From: DTJG01 sp964532995
GTDB taxonomy: Bacteria > Ratteibacteria > UBA8468 > B48-G9 > DTJG01
NCBI GenBank assembly: GCA_964532995.1
Contig: CAZHJN010000006.1
Location: 1 to 57,387 of the forward strand
Length of the DNA: 57,387 nucleotides
Direction: 5' to 3'
Part shown: piece after piece, positions 34,983 to 43,459 of the stretch
Numbering within the stretch: the first letter of the stretch is position 1
Layout: each line of letters starts with the position of its first letter
Program-made: the position numbers and the translations under genes
Notes under the pieces: model-generated
The model's input: only the letters and a program-made list of their open reading frames with translations
The model's database searches: none
What the model was told of the DNA's origin: nothing

Positions 34983-36092
34983 ATGACATATGAGCAGCTT
35001 AAGAATCTGGAAAAGACCAGCCGGATATCTTGCGGTTGTGGAATTTCGGGTATTGTAAACAGAAACGGTAACGCGTTTTCAGGAGAACTGATTATTTCTT
35101 CGATATGTATGATGCGTGAGCGCGGCAATGGACTCGGGGCTGGTTATGCTGGCTATGGAATCTATCCTGAATTTCAGGACAGATGGTGTTTTCACATTAT
35201 GTATGACCAGCCCCGGGAAAAAGAAAATGTTGAGGGATTCCTTGAAACAAGATTTAACATCATTCAACAGGAACCGATTCCGATCAAAAAGATTAAAAGT
35301 CTATCTTTTGTGCCTGTTCTGTACAGGTATTTTCTGGTTATAAAGGATGAATTTTCTGATGGTTTGATTTCTGAAGAAGACTTCATTCTTGAAACAGTTA
35401 TGAGCATTAACAGACAATTCAATAATGCAAGTGTTTTTTCTTCTGGCAAGAATATGGGAATATTCAAAGGTGTTGGAGATCCTGACGAAATGGCTGAGTT
35501 TTACAGGATATCAGATTATAAAGGATACATATGGCTTGCTCATAACAGATTTCCAACAAATACTGTGGGATGGTGGGGAGGGGCTCATCCTTTTGGTATA
35601 CTTGACTGGTCATGCGTCCATAACGGAGAAATTTCTTCTTATGGAATAAACAGAAGATATCTTGAAAATGCTGGATACTATTGCACATTTTATACTGACA
35701 CCGAGGTGATTACCTATCTTTTTGATCTGTTGTGCAGGAAACATGGACTTGACCTTGAAATAAGTGGTTATGTACTTGCTTCTCCATTCTGGTCAAAAAT
35801 TGAAAAAGAAGAGGATCCCGGAAAACAGGGACTGTTAAAAACTCTGAGAATAGTTTATGCTTCTGCTTTGATTAATGGTCCATTTGCGGTTGTTGTTGCA
35901 AATAGTGATACTGTTGTTGGTCTGAATGACAGGTTGAAATTGAGGCCACTTGTCGCTGCGAGTGATTCTGATTTTGTTTATGTCGCCTCTGAAGAGTCAG
36001 CGATAAGAAAGATATGCGCCAGACCTGAAAAAGTCTGGATGCCGGAAGCAGGAGAACCGATTGTTGTGAAAGTGAACAACAAAAGAAGGTGA
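34983..36092 (+). CDS. Glutamate synthase, glutamine amidotransferase (class II) subunit
   Basis: A 369-residue stand-alone class-II glutaminase of the split glutamate synthase. After a short propeptide-like start, the sequence SCGCGISGIV offers the N-terminal-type nucleophile Cys near residue 19, probably exposed by processing. Further marks are RERGNGLGAGYAGYG, AHNRFPTNTVGWWGGAHPF, CVHNGEISSYG and YTDTEVITYLFDLL. It releases ammonia from glutamine for the FMN subunit encoded next. In Proteobacteria this domain is the N-terminus of one large GltB; here it is separate, as in archaea and Thermotogales. Confidence 0.9.
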   Translation: MTYEQLKNLEKTSRISCGCGISGIVNRNGNAFSGELIISSICMMRERGNGLGAGYAGYGIYPEFQDRWCFHIMYDQPREKENVEGFLETRFNIIQQEPIPIKKIKSLSFVPVLYRYFLVIKDEFSDGLISEEDFILETVMSINRQFNNASVFSSGKNMGIFKGVGDPDEMAEFYRISDYKGYIWLAHNRFPTNTVGWWGGAHPFGILDWSCVHNGEISSYGINRRYLENAGYYCTFYTDTEVITYLFDLLCRKHGLDLEISGYVLASPFWSKIEKEEDPGKQGLLKTLRIVYASALINGPFAVVVANSDTVVGLNDRLKLRPLVAASDSDFVYVASEESAIRKICARPEKVWMPEAGEPIVVKVNNKRR

Positions 36093-36095
36093 AAC

Positions 36096-37619
36096 ATGGC
36101 TAAACCCAAAGCCATAAGCGAGTTTATTATTGAGAGAGATATGGAAAAATGCATAAAGTGTCAGGCTTGCGTCAGGGTTTGTGCCAATGATGTTCATATC
36201 TGGGATGGGGAATCAGGAGAAACAATTTCCCGTGATATCAAATGCGTTGGATGCCATTTCTGTGAAGAACTATGCCCGACAGGTGCCCTCAGGATTAAAC
36301 GTAATCCTTCTGAAACAAGAGAAAATGCACACTGGAAAAAAGGATATATTTATGGTATTACCAGACAGGCGAACTCCGGTGGGATTATACTTACAGGCAT
36401 GGGTAGCGACAGACCTCATAAAAATTATTTTGACTGTTTGCTTCTGAATGCTGCACAGGTTACAAATCCCTCCATAGATCCATTGAGAGAACCAATGGAA
36501 CTGAAGACATTTATAGGCGGAAAACAGGATAAAATAACAGTGGAAAAACTGGATAGTGGCGGTTGGTCAGTCAAAGAAAAAATACAGGGTTTACTTGAAC
36601 TTGAAATACCCATTATGTTTTCCGCGATGAGTTTTGGTTCGATTTCTTTAAATGCCTGTAAAGCATTAGCAGAAGCAGCAAAGGTTTCAAAAATATACTG
36701 GAATACCGGAGAAGGGGGTATGCATCAATCCCTTTATCCTTATGCTGACAGGGCAATTGTTCAGATAGCAAGCGGAAGGTTTGGAGTCAATGTGGATTAT
36801 CTGAATAATGCAGCTGCGGTTGAGATTAAAATCGGGCAGGGCGCAAAACCAGGAATAGGAGGTCACCTTCCAGGCGAGAAGGTTTCAGAAGAAATATCTC
36901 TGACAAGGATGATTCCTGAAGGCAGTGATGCCATAAGTCCTGCTCCGCATCACGATATTTACTCGATTGAAGATTTGAAGCAGCTGATATATGCCATAAA
37001 GGAGGCTACAGGTTATAAAAAACCGGTTGGAGTGAAGATTTCTGCTGTGAACAATGTTGCACCGATCGCAAGTGGAATTGTTAGAGCAGGCGCTGATTTT
37101 ATAACAATTGATGGAATAAGGGGTGGGACAGGTGCTGCTCCGGTTGCAATAAGAGACAGTGTTGGGATACCGATTGAAATTGCCATTGCTGTCGTTGACC
37201 AGAGGTTGAGAGAAGAACGCATACGAAACCGGATTTCTCTTGTAGCAGCAGGTGGATTCAGGACAAGCGCCGATGTTATAAAGGCGATTGCTCTTGGAGC
37301 TGATGCAGTTTATATTGGAACTGCGGCTTTGATATCTCTTGGCTGTCATGTGTGTCAGAAGTGTTACACCGGGAAATGCAACTGGGGAATTGCAACTCAG
37401 GATCCCTATCTGACAAAAAGACTTAATCCGGAGATAGGAGCAAAAAGATTGGTCAACCTGTTGAGAGCCTGGTCTTTTGAGATAAAGGAAATGCTCGGTG
37501 GAATGGGTATCAATGCGATAGAATCGTTAAGGGGCAACAGAGAACAGTTAAGAGGTATATCCCTTAATGAAATGGAGCTTAAAATACTTGGTGTAAAACA
37601 CGCGGGTGAGGCATGGTAA
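36096..37619 (+). CDS. gltB: Glutamate synthase FMN/Fe-S synthase subunit
   Basis: A 507-residue subunit. Two 4Fe-4S motifs at the N-terminus (CIKCQACVRVC and CVGCHFCEELCPTG, residues 13-60) precede the FMN-binding TIM barrel of the glutamate synthase family: MFSAMSFGSISLNACKALAEA, NTGEGGMH, IGQGAKPGIGGHLPGEKVS, DGIRGGTGAAP and GGFRTSADVIKAIALGADAV. A cysteine cluster CHVCQKCYTGKC follows for the 3Fe-4S site. It reduces 2-oxoglutarate plus ammonia to glutamate using electrons delivered through its ferredoxin part. It overlaps the next ferredoxin gene by 7 bp. Confidence 0.94.
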   Translation: MAKPKAISEFIIERDMEKCIKCQACVRVCANDVHIWDGESGETISRDIKCVGCHFCEELCPTGALRIKRNPSETRENAHWKKGYIYGITRQANSGGIILTGMGSDRPHKNYFDCLLLNAAQVTNPSIDPLREPMELKTFIGGKQDKITVEKLDSGGWSVKEKIQGLLELEIPIMFSAMSFGSISLNACKALAEAAKVSKIYWNTGEGGMHQSLYPYADRAIVQIASGRFGVNVDYLNNAAAVEIKIGQGAKPGIGGHLPGEKVSEEISLTRMIPEGSDAISPAPHHDIYSIEDLKQLIYAIKEATGYKKPVGVKISAVNNVAPIASGIVRAGADFITIDGIRGGTGAAPVAIRDSVGIPIEIAIAVVDQRLREERIRNRISLVAAGGFRTSADVIKAIALGADAVYIGTAALISLGCHVCQKCYTGKCNWGIATQDPYLTKRLNPEIGAKRLVNLLRAWSFEIKEMLGGMGINAIESLRGNREQLRGISLNEMELKILGVKHAGEAW

Positions 37620-38086
37620 AACCAAAAAGAATCCATATCAAAAAGAACTATTGTATTGGTTGCAGGCTGTGTGAAGTCTATTGCATAACCCAGCATTCTA
37701 AGTCAAAAGATATCATAAAGGCATACAGGGGAAAAGAAGTAAAGCCTGAATCAGGAATATTCTTTGAAGAGAAGGGAAGCATATCTTTTGCCATCCAGTG
37801 CAGACATTGCGATGAAGCACCCTGCATAGAAGCCTGCATTACGGGAGCAATGTACCGGGACAAAGATACAGGCAGGGTTTTACATAACAGGGAAAAATGT
37901 GTCGGTTGCTGGATGTGCATAATGGTATGTTCTCTCGGAGTTATAAAAATGGATCAAAGAGAGAAAAAAGCAATTTCAAAATGTGATCTGTGCGTTGACA
38001 GAGAATTTCCCGCCTGCGTTGAACACTGTCCGAATGAAGCAATATATCTTGTTGATTCTGATGGCAGGAAAATAACAGAGGAATAA
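37613..38086 (+). CDS. 4Fe-4S ferredoxin subunit of glutamate synthase
   Basis: A 157-residue iron-sulfur protein with about four clusters: CIGCRLCEVYC, CRHCDEAPCIEACITGAM, CVGCWMCIMVCSLG, and CDLC together with CVEHCPNEAI. This pattern is that of the HycB/DmsB-like polyferredoxins that pass electrons between subunits. Its position, overlapping gltB and ending directly before the flavoprotein gene, makes it the electron wire from NAD(P)H oxidoreductase to the FMN subunit. Confidence 0.9.
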   Translation: MVKPKRIHIKKNYCIGCRLCEVYCITQHSKSKDIIKAYRGKEVKPESGIFFEEKGSISFAIQCRHCDEAPCIEACITGAMYRDKDTGRVLHNREKCVGCWMCIMVCSLGVIKMDQREKKAISKCDLCVDREFPACVEHCPNEAIYLVDSDGRKITEE

Positions 38087-39370
38087 ATGAAAACAAAATA
38101 TCTTATAATAGGTAATTCCATTGCAGGTGTCAGTTGCATAGAGGGTATCAGAGAAGTTGATAGGACCGGAAAGATTACAGTTGTTTCGAGAGAAAATGTT
38201 CAGAACTTCTCAAGACCTCTCACATCCTATTATCTCGGAGGAAAAATCTCAGAAAAAGACATGGCTTTTAAAGAATCTGATTTTTACACAAAAAACTCTG
38301 TGGAGCTTTTACTCGGTACAGAAATAAAACATATTGATCTGGAAAAGAAAAGGGCAATTGCCGATACCACTGAGATTTATTTTGAAAAATTGCTGATAGC
38401 AACAGGCGGTAAACCTTTTATTCCGGAGATTGAAGGATATTCAAAGGATATAGGGGGTATTCGGACTTTCATAAGTCTTGCAGACGCAAAAGCACTGAAG
38501 GATTATATAGAAGGGGAAAAAATTACTGAAGCTGTGATTCTCGGTGGAGGTTTGATCGGTTTGAAATGTGCTGAGGGTCTTCTTGGAAATAATATCAGGA
38601 TAAGTATTGTTGAAATTGCCGATAAATTGCTTTCAAATACCCTTGACAGGCAGGCTTCTGAAATTATTGAAGAAGTCTTGCAGCAAAAAGGATGTATTGT
38701 TTACAAAAAAGAAACAGTAAAAAAAGTTTGTTCAAAAGATAAAATAATTGAAAACGTTATTCTGGCATCAGGAACAGAAATAAAAACCAGATTATTTGTT
38801 GTTGCTGCTGGGGTGAGACCCGAAATTTCCCTTATTAAGGATACAGGAATAAAAGTAAATCGTGGAATAGTTGTTGATCAGTTTATGAGGACCAACATTC
38901 CTGATATTTATGCGGCCGGCGATGTTGCTGAAGGCAAAGATCTATTAAGCGATAAAAATTTTTTGCTTGCCATATGGCCTGCAGCTGCAAAACAGGGTAA
39001 GATTGCAGGCATAAATATGGCTGGAGGTCATGCTGTTTACCAGGGACTTTTTGCCATGAATTCTGTTGAAATCCTCGGGTATCCTGTAATATCTTTTGGA
39101 ATCACAAATCCCGAAGAATCTGATAGTTTTGAAATACTGACCAGAAAAGAAAAAAATTTTTATAAAAAGATTGTTTTACAGGATAACAGGATTGTTGGTT
39201 GCATTTTTGCCGGAAAGATTGAAAGAAGTGGAATCTATTCAGGACTTATAAAAAGCAAAATAGATGTATCGGGTTTCAAACAGTATCTTCTTGATGACGA
39301 CTTTGGATTGCTGATGCTTCCCGAACAGTACCGTAAACATATGGTGGTCGGTGAGGGAATAGAGGTATGA
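38087..39370 (+). CDS. NAD(P)/FAD oxidoreductase of the glutamate synthase operon
   Basis: A 427-residue pyridine nucleotide-disulfide-type flavoprotein. It has the FAD motif YLIIGNSIAGVSCIEGIRE, the mid NAD(P) motif AVILGGGLIGLKCAEGLLG, and the second FAD motif IPDIYAAGDVAEGKD. It lacks a redox CxxxxC, so it resembles NADH oxidase or rubredoxin reductase. It would take hydride from NAD(P)H and feed the ferredoxin encoded just upstream, replacing the GltD small subunit. The stop overlaps the GXGXG gene by 4 bp. Confidence 0.9.
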   Translation: MKTKYLIIGNSIAGVSCIEGIREVDRTGKITVVSRENVQNFSRPLTSYYLGGKISEKDMAFKESDFYTKNSVELLLGTEIKHIDLEKKRAIADTTEIYFEKLLIATGGKPFIPEIEGYSKDIGGIRTFISLADAKALKDYIEGEKITEAVILGGGLIGLKCAEGLLGNNIRISIVEIADKLLSNTLDRQASEIIEEVLQQKGCIVYKKETVKKVCSKDKIIENVILASGTEIKTRLFVVAAGVRPEISLIKDTGIKVNRGIVVDQFMRTNIPDIYAAGDVAEGKDLLSDKNFLLAIWPAAAKQGKIAGINMAGGHAVYQGLFAMNSVEILGYPVISFGITNPEESDSFEILTRKEKNFYKKIVLQDNRIVGCIFAGKIERSGIYSGLIKSKIDVSGFKQYLLDDDFGLLMLPEQYRKHMVVGEGIEV

Positions 39371-40101
39371 AAAAAACAACGATAGATGCCACTGACATTC
39401 ATTATAAAATTCTGAATGAAAGAATAAGAGAACTGGCAGAACTGGGATATGATCAAATCAACGTCAAGGGTGTTTGCGGTCATAAGTTTCTTGCAGCAGG
39501 ACTTAGTCATAAGATAACTATTGAGGTTGAAGGAGTTCCTGGTAATGATCTTGGGGTTTTTATGAATGGTCTGGAAATACTGGTTCATGATGATGTTCAG
39601 GATGGTTCAGGTAATACCATGAACTCTGGCAGGATTGTAATTTATGGAAACGCCGGCGATATTACGGGTCATTCTATGAGGGACGGTGAAATTTTTGTGA
39701 AGGGAGATACAGGCTACCGTGCAGGAATTCATATGAAAGAATACAAAGATATGTATCCTGTTGTGGTTGTGGGCGGTAGAGCAGGTTCTTTTCTCGGTGA
39801 ATATATGGCAGGCGGATTGATAATAGTTCTGGGTCTGGATAAGGATTCTTCAATAAGCGACTATACAGGAACAGGTATGCACGGGGGTCGTATTTATGTG
39901 AGAGGAAAGATTGAGGATGTTATTCTTGGAAAAGAGGTCAAAATGTTTGAAATTGAGGATAATGATTTATATCAGATTATGCCTTATCTTGAAAGCTTTT
40001 CCAGGTATTTTGGTGTGGAACCTGAGAAAATATGTGAACCTGGTTTTAAGAAAATTGTACCTGTTACTCACAGGCCTTATGGAAAAATCTACTCATATTA
40101 A
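39367..40101 (+). CDS. Glutamate synthase GXGXG (alpha C-terminal) subunit
   Basis: A 244-residue right-handed beta-helix protein equal to the C-terminal domain of large GltB. The repeating G-x-x-G-x-x-x-G pattern is clear: MNSGRIVIYGNAGDITGHSMRDGEIFV (in part), KGDTGYRAGIHM, GGRAGSFLGEYMAGGLIIVLG and GTGMHGGRIYVRG. In split enzymes it is a separate structural subunit that helps form the ammonia path. It is the last gene of the operon and ends 11 bp before the convergent GAF-ANTAR gene. Confidence 0.92.
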   Translation: MKKTTIDATDIHYKILNERIRELAELGYDQINVKGVCGHKFLAAGLSHKITIEVEGVPGNDLGVFMNGLEILVHDDVQDGSGNTMNSGRIVIYGNAGDITGHSMRDGEIFVKGDTGYRAGIHMKEYKDMYPVVVVGGRAGSFLGEYMAGGLIIVLGLDKDSSISDYTGTGMHGGRIYVRGKIEDVILGKEVKMFEIEDNDLYQIMPYLESFSRYFGVEPEKICEPGFKKIVPVTHRPYGKIYSY

Positions 40102-40112
40102 AGGTATGTTTT

Positions 40113-40807
40113 CTATTTCTGAATTTCATGCGTGAGAATTATCGCTTCTGCGATTTCTTTCATAGGTTTTCTGAGATCCATGCTCTTTTTCTGAATTTTC
40201 CTGAATGCTTCCTCTTCAGTTAATCCCTGTTTCATCAGGATACCTTTTGCTCTTTCGACAAGTTTTCTGGCTTCGAGTTTTTCCTGAATTACTTTTGTCT
40301 GTACCAGCAACCTTGAATTTTCAATAACAACAGCTGCCTGATTTGCCACAGCGATAAGGGTTTCTATTTCGCCTTTTGTGAATTTGTGCGGTGTGGAAGT
40401 ATAAAGATTCAGGACACCTATGATTTTTCCCTTCACACTCTTGGCACACTTGCGAGGGAACACAGTCCTTCTTTTCTGGCAATATCGTGATGGATATACC
40501 GGGGATCCTGCTTGACATCTTCCACGATAATCGGTTTATTTTCTCCGGCAACTATACCGGCAATTCCTTCCCCGAGTTTAAGGGGTGGTTTTTTCTTATA
40601 CTCTTCGCTGATTGACTGCGTTGCTTTCAGAACTAGTTCATTTTTTTCGTTCAACAGCATCAAAGAACATATTTTCGAATTCATCACCTCGGCGGTAACA
40701 GTCACTATCAGTTTCAGTATGTCTTCAAGATATAAATCCGATGAAATTGCCTGACTGATTTTTGCCAGTGCTTCTATCTGTTTTGTATAAGGACTCTTTC
40801 GCGGCAT
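40113..40807 (-). pseudogene. GAF-ANTAR RNA-binding antitermination regulator, frameshifted
   Basis: Two adjacent frames together form one regulator. Starting at ATG 40807 (MPRKSPYTKQIEALAK), a GAF domain runs through GEGIAGIVAGENKPIIVEDV to GLCSLASVP near 40445. There the frame shifts by one base (one base missing around 40439-40444) and continues as SVKGKIIGVLNLYTS, the normal continuation of a GAF domain. The C-terminal ANTAR domain is complete: ARKLVERAKGILMKQGLTEEEAFRKIQ and PMKEIAEAI. ANTAR proteins bind paired hexaloop hairpins and prevent termination. Its place beside the glnA/glutamate synthase operon suggests the glnA leader as target. The shift may be a sequencing or assembly error, a real recent mutation or, less likely, programmed. 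Confidence 0.78.
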
Positions 40808-40844
40808 CCATGACCCTTTTGTTTGAAAATCTTTATGTGTAAAA

Positions 40845-40873
40845 ATTTTAACATGATAGAATTTTTCTATCAA
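40845..40873 (-). promoter_or_regulatory. Candidate promoter of the GAF-ANTAR gene
   Basis: On the minus strand TTGATA (40873-40868) and TAAAAT (40850-40845) are 17 bp apart, with a predicted start about 30 nt before the ATG at 40807. An intact promoter suggests that the gene is, or recently was, expressed. Confidence 0.45.
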
Positions 40874-40878
40874 CACAT

Positions 40879-40906
40879 TTGATTTTTTTTTGTTAACATG
40901 TAAAAT
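40879..40906 (+). promoter_or_regulatory. Candidate promoter of the MscS-like gene
   Basis: TTGATT (40879-40884), 16 bp spacer, TAAAAT (40901-40906). It lies back to back with the promoter of the GAF-ANTAR gene. AAAGGAGG follows at 40932, before the ATG at 40944. Confidence 0.5.
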
Positions 40907-40943
40907 AATGAAAAAGCAGGAATAAAACCAAAAAGGAGGATTT

Positions 40944-41615
40944 ATGGGAGCAGAAGAAAGTGTATTCGGACCTTTAAGACAGGTGTCTGCCGGTTTCTGG
41001 CTCGGTGTGGCAAAACTTTTTGCTGCGCTTTTGACCTTTGTTATAGGATGGCTTGTGGCTAAGTTGATTTATGTTTTGGTTGTGAAGGGACTTCAAAAAA
41101 TTAAAATAGACCAATTTTCAGAGGATTCAGGTTTAAAGTCTTTTCTTGATAAAGGTAAGATAGAAAAGTCAGTTTCAGAGCTCATTGGGATAGCGGTATA
41201 CTGGATAGTGATACTTGTGGTGATTTTCCTCGCTGTGAATGTTGCGGGTTTGAGTTTGCCACCCTCGGTTATTGATGCCATTATTGGTTTTATCCCGAGA
41301 TTCATCATAGGGTTGATAATTTTTGTTGTTTCACTGTTCGCAGGCAAACTATTCAGGGGAATAGTTTTCACGGCTGCATCAAATGCCGGTATCAGGGAAG
41401 CAGAGTTTCTTTCAAGAATCACACAGATAGCAATAGTTGTATTTGGGGTTGTTATAGCGATTCAGGAATTTAATATAGCGGCAGAGTTCATAGCAAGTGT
41501 TTTTATAATTATTCTTGCTTCTGTTTGTTTCGGACTATCCCTGACTTTTGCGCTTGGAGCTAAAGACCTTGCAAAACAGTGGTTGGAGGGGATATTCCAG
41601 AAAAAATCTGATTAG
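40944..41615 (+). CDS. Small membrane protein with MscS-type TM helices
   Basis: A 223-residue protein with four or five membrane helices: 20-40 (AKLFAALLTFVIGWLVAKLIYVL), 80-100 (IAVYWIVILVVIFLAV), 115-140 (FIPRFIIGLIIFVVSLFAG), 155-175 and 180-200 (FIASVFIIILASVCFGLSLTFALGAKDLA). The GxxxAKxxYxxV start and the terminal FALGAKDLAKQWLEG match the 'conserved TM helix' family related to mechanosensitive channels, but the soluble MscS beta domain is absent. The RBS is strong. A channel or membrane-stress role is inferred from family membership only. Confidence 0.75.
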   Translation: MGAEESVFGPLRQVSAGFWLGVAKLFAALLTFVIGWLVAKLIYVLVVKGLQKIKIDQFSEDSGLKSFLDKGKIEKSVSELIGIAVYWIVILVVIFLAVNVAGLSLPPSVIDAIIGFIPRFIIGLIIFVVSLFAGKLFRGIVFTAASNAGIREAEFLSRITQIAIVVFGVVIAIQEFNIAAEFIASVFIIILASVCFGLSLTFALGAKDLAKQWLEGIFQKKSD

Positions 41616-41643
41616 GCAGATTGTTTTTCTAATCAGGGAGATA

Positions 41644-42087
41644 ATGAGACATAAAATCCTGCTTGTTATTCTCCTTGTTCTTGTTTCTGGATGTGCAACA
41701 ATATTCGAAAAGACTTCATTTCAATATGGCCCTGATTTTTTCGTGTGCAATTACTGGATTGACAGAAATCAGGACAGGAAAGTAGATATTGATGAATGGG
41801 AAGGTGTAAAGGATGATTTTAATGAAAGAGAACATATTTCATTTGTTGGTTATTTCCGCCAGAAAATAGGTACACCAATATCCTTTAAATTATTCGCTCC
41901 TGATGGATCCCTGTACAGGGAAAAATTTTCCAAACAGACTGCAAAAACAACAATCTGGTGTCAGGAATTTGAGGCGGAAAAGCTTGTCAGTGAGAAGGGT
42001 TGTGGTATATGGAAGGTTGAATGGTATGCAGCAGGAGAAATTGTAAACATTACCACCATAAGAATACTGAAAGTTCCTCATAACTGA
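41644..42087 (+). CDS. Predicted lipoprotein of unknown function
   Basis: The ATG at 41644 opens a lipoprotein signal MRHKILLVILLVLVSGCATIF, with lipobox LVSGC and the modified Cys at about residue 17; earlier in-frame starts would lie inside the preceding gene. The mature part of about 130 residues includes CNYWIDRNQDRKVDIDEWEG, an EF-hand-like Asp-rich loop, then a beta-rich region (ISFKLFAPDGSLYREKF and GIWKVEWYAAGEIV) that looks like a small Ig-type domain. No function is known. Its 3' end overlaps the convergent gene by 10 bp. Confidence 0.72.
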   Translation: MRHKILLVILLVLVSGCATIFEKTSFQYGPDFFVCNYWIDRNQDRKVDIDEWEGVKDDFNEREHISFVGYFRQKIGTPISFKLFAPDGSLYREKFSKQTAKTTIWCQEFEAEKLVSEKGCGIWKVEWYAAGEIVNITTIRILKVPHN

Positions 42088-42425
42088 TTTTCTGGTGCCA
42101 GCTCGATTTTTCCGGAAGCAGGATCATAGGAATACCTGTAACCTTTTGGCGGAGCAGGTATTTCTCTCACATAGTTTTTATCTACCAGTTCCTTAAGATC
42201 TGATGGATATCTGCCTTCCTGGACATAAAAAGAATCAATCAATTGTTTCATCGGTAAGACAGCATCCATACCTTTTGCCCTCTGGAGAGTTTTTGACATT
42301 ACTCCACCATACTGTTCTATTGGATTTCCAACTGATTGCGGTTTTTCCTGAGGCTGTTTTTTGCCGCAGGAAAACGAAAACAGAATAAACAGAATAATCA
42401 AAAGCGAAAATGTTTTCTTCATCAT
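42078..42425 (-). CDS. Small lipoprotein with pilin-like C-terminal segment
   Basis: Starting at ATG 42425 (AAGGGGG ends 7 bp upstream), 115 residues. The signal MMKKTFSLLIILFILFSFSCGKK has lipobox FSFSC. The mature part LIDSFYVQEGRYPSDLKELVDKNY and PPKGYRYSYDPASGKIEL resembles the region that follows the helix in type II secretion pseudopilins (the 'EGRYPSDLxEL' and 'Y..dp..G' phrases), but here on a lipoprotein without the pilin methylation site. Function is unknown. Confidence 0.68.
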   Translation of the reverse strand: MMKKTFSLLIILFILFSFSCGKKQPQEKPQSVGNPIEQYGGVMSKTLQRAKGMDAVLPMKQLIDSFYVQEGRYPSDLKELVDKNYVREIPAPPKGYRYSYDPASGKIELAPENQL

Positions 42426-42477
42426 TATAACACCCCCTTCTTTAATTGAAATAGACACACCGGATTCATCAGGCGGA

Positions 42478-42505
42478 TTGACTTGATTTTTAATTTTGAT
42501 AACAT
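42478..42505 (+). promoter_or_regulatory. Candidate promoter of the sugar isomerase gene set
   Basis: TTGACT (42478-42483), 16 bp spacer, TAACAT (42500-42505). The predicted leader is about 20 nt. No Shine-Dalgarno is seen before the ATG at 42532. Confidence 0.5.
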
Positions 42506-42531
42506 ATTAAAAAAATTCTGTCAAAAATTTT

Positions 42532-43443
42532 ATGGATACGCCTATCAATAAATTTTTCAAACCGGGCATAGTTCATTTCATGGCTTTCCCGCATGATCTG
42601 AATAATAAAACAGGTATTGTGAATTCTGTAAAAAAAATTGCATCTGATGAATACTTTGAAGTAATTGAATTAACCTTTATAAATGATCAGGAAACAAAAA
42701 AACTTGTCAGTGATGTTGTTAAAAGTTCTGGTATTGAGGTTTTGTTTGGCTCACAACCAGTGCTTCTGGGCAATAATCTTAATGTAAATTCTGAGGACGA
42801 AAATACCAGGCAGCAATCCATCAAAGTTCTCAAACAATGTATAAACCAGGCGTGTGAACTTGGAGCAGAAGGTCTTTCTTTTTTGAGCGGGAGATATGAT
42901 GAGGGTTCAAAAAATAAGGCATTTGAGCTTCTTATTGATTCTACAGAAGACATCTGTGAATATGCGAAGGAAAAGAATTTGCTGATAGAACTTGAAGTAT
43001 TTGATTTTGATATTGATAAAAAAAGTTTGATAGGGCCGGTATCTATGGCTCGGAGTTTTGCGGAGAGAATAAGGAAAAAGTATGATAATTTTGGATTACT
43101 TGTTGATTTAAGCCATCTTCCACTATTGAGAGAAAAACCCGCACAGGCAATAATCCCTGTGAAAGATTTCATAACGCATATTCATATAGGTAATTGTTTC
43201 ATTTCGGACAAAAACTCTCCTCTGTACGGAGATTATCATCCACCATTTGGATTGCCGGGGAGCGAGATTGATACTGAACAGGTTGCTGAATTCCTGCAGG
43301 TTTTTATCGATACCGGTTTTTTTGATTCCGGGAAAAGGATTCCATTGAGTTTTGAAGTCAAACCTCTTTCTGACCAGGACCCTGATATAATAATTTCTAA
43401 TTCAAAGAGAACATTGAATCGGGCATGGTTACTTGTTCAATAA
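42532..43443 (+). CDS. Sugar phosphate isomerase/epimerase (xylose isomerase-like TIM barrel)
   Basis: A 303-residue AP-endonuclease-2/xylose-isomerase-like barrel. Likely metal ligands are visible: Glu in LLIELEVFDFD, Asp in LLVDLSHLPLL, His in HIHIGNCF, and Glu in LSFEVKP. The phrase YGDYHPPFGLPGSEID near the active site is typical of sugar or inositol isomerases of this group. The substrate is unknown. It starts a three-gene set with a 2-hydroxyacid dehydrogenase and a BNR protein, which suggests breakdown of a sugar acid or modified sugar. Confidence 0.83.
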   Translation: MDTPINKFFKPGIVHFMAFPHDLNNKTGIVNSVKKIASDEYFEVIELTFINDQETKKLVSDVVKSSGIEVLFGSQPVLLGNNLNVNSEDENTRQQSIKVLKQCINQACELGAEGLSFLSGRYDEGSKNKAFELLIDSTEDICEYAKEKNLLIELEVFDFDIDKKSLIGPVSMARSFAERIRKKYDNFGLLVDLSHLPLLREKPAQAIIPVKDFITHIHIGNCFISDKNSPLYGDYHPPFGLPGSEIDTEQVAEFLQVFIDTGFFDSGKRIPLSFEVKPLSDQDPDIIISNSKRTLNRAWLLVQ

Positions 43444-43459
43444 TATACTCGGAGAATTG

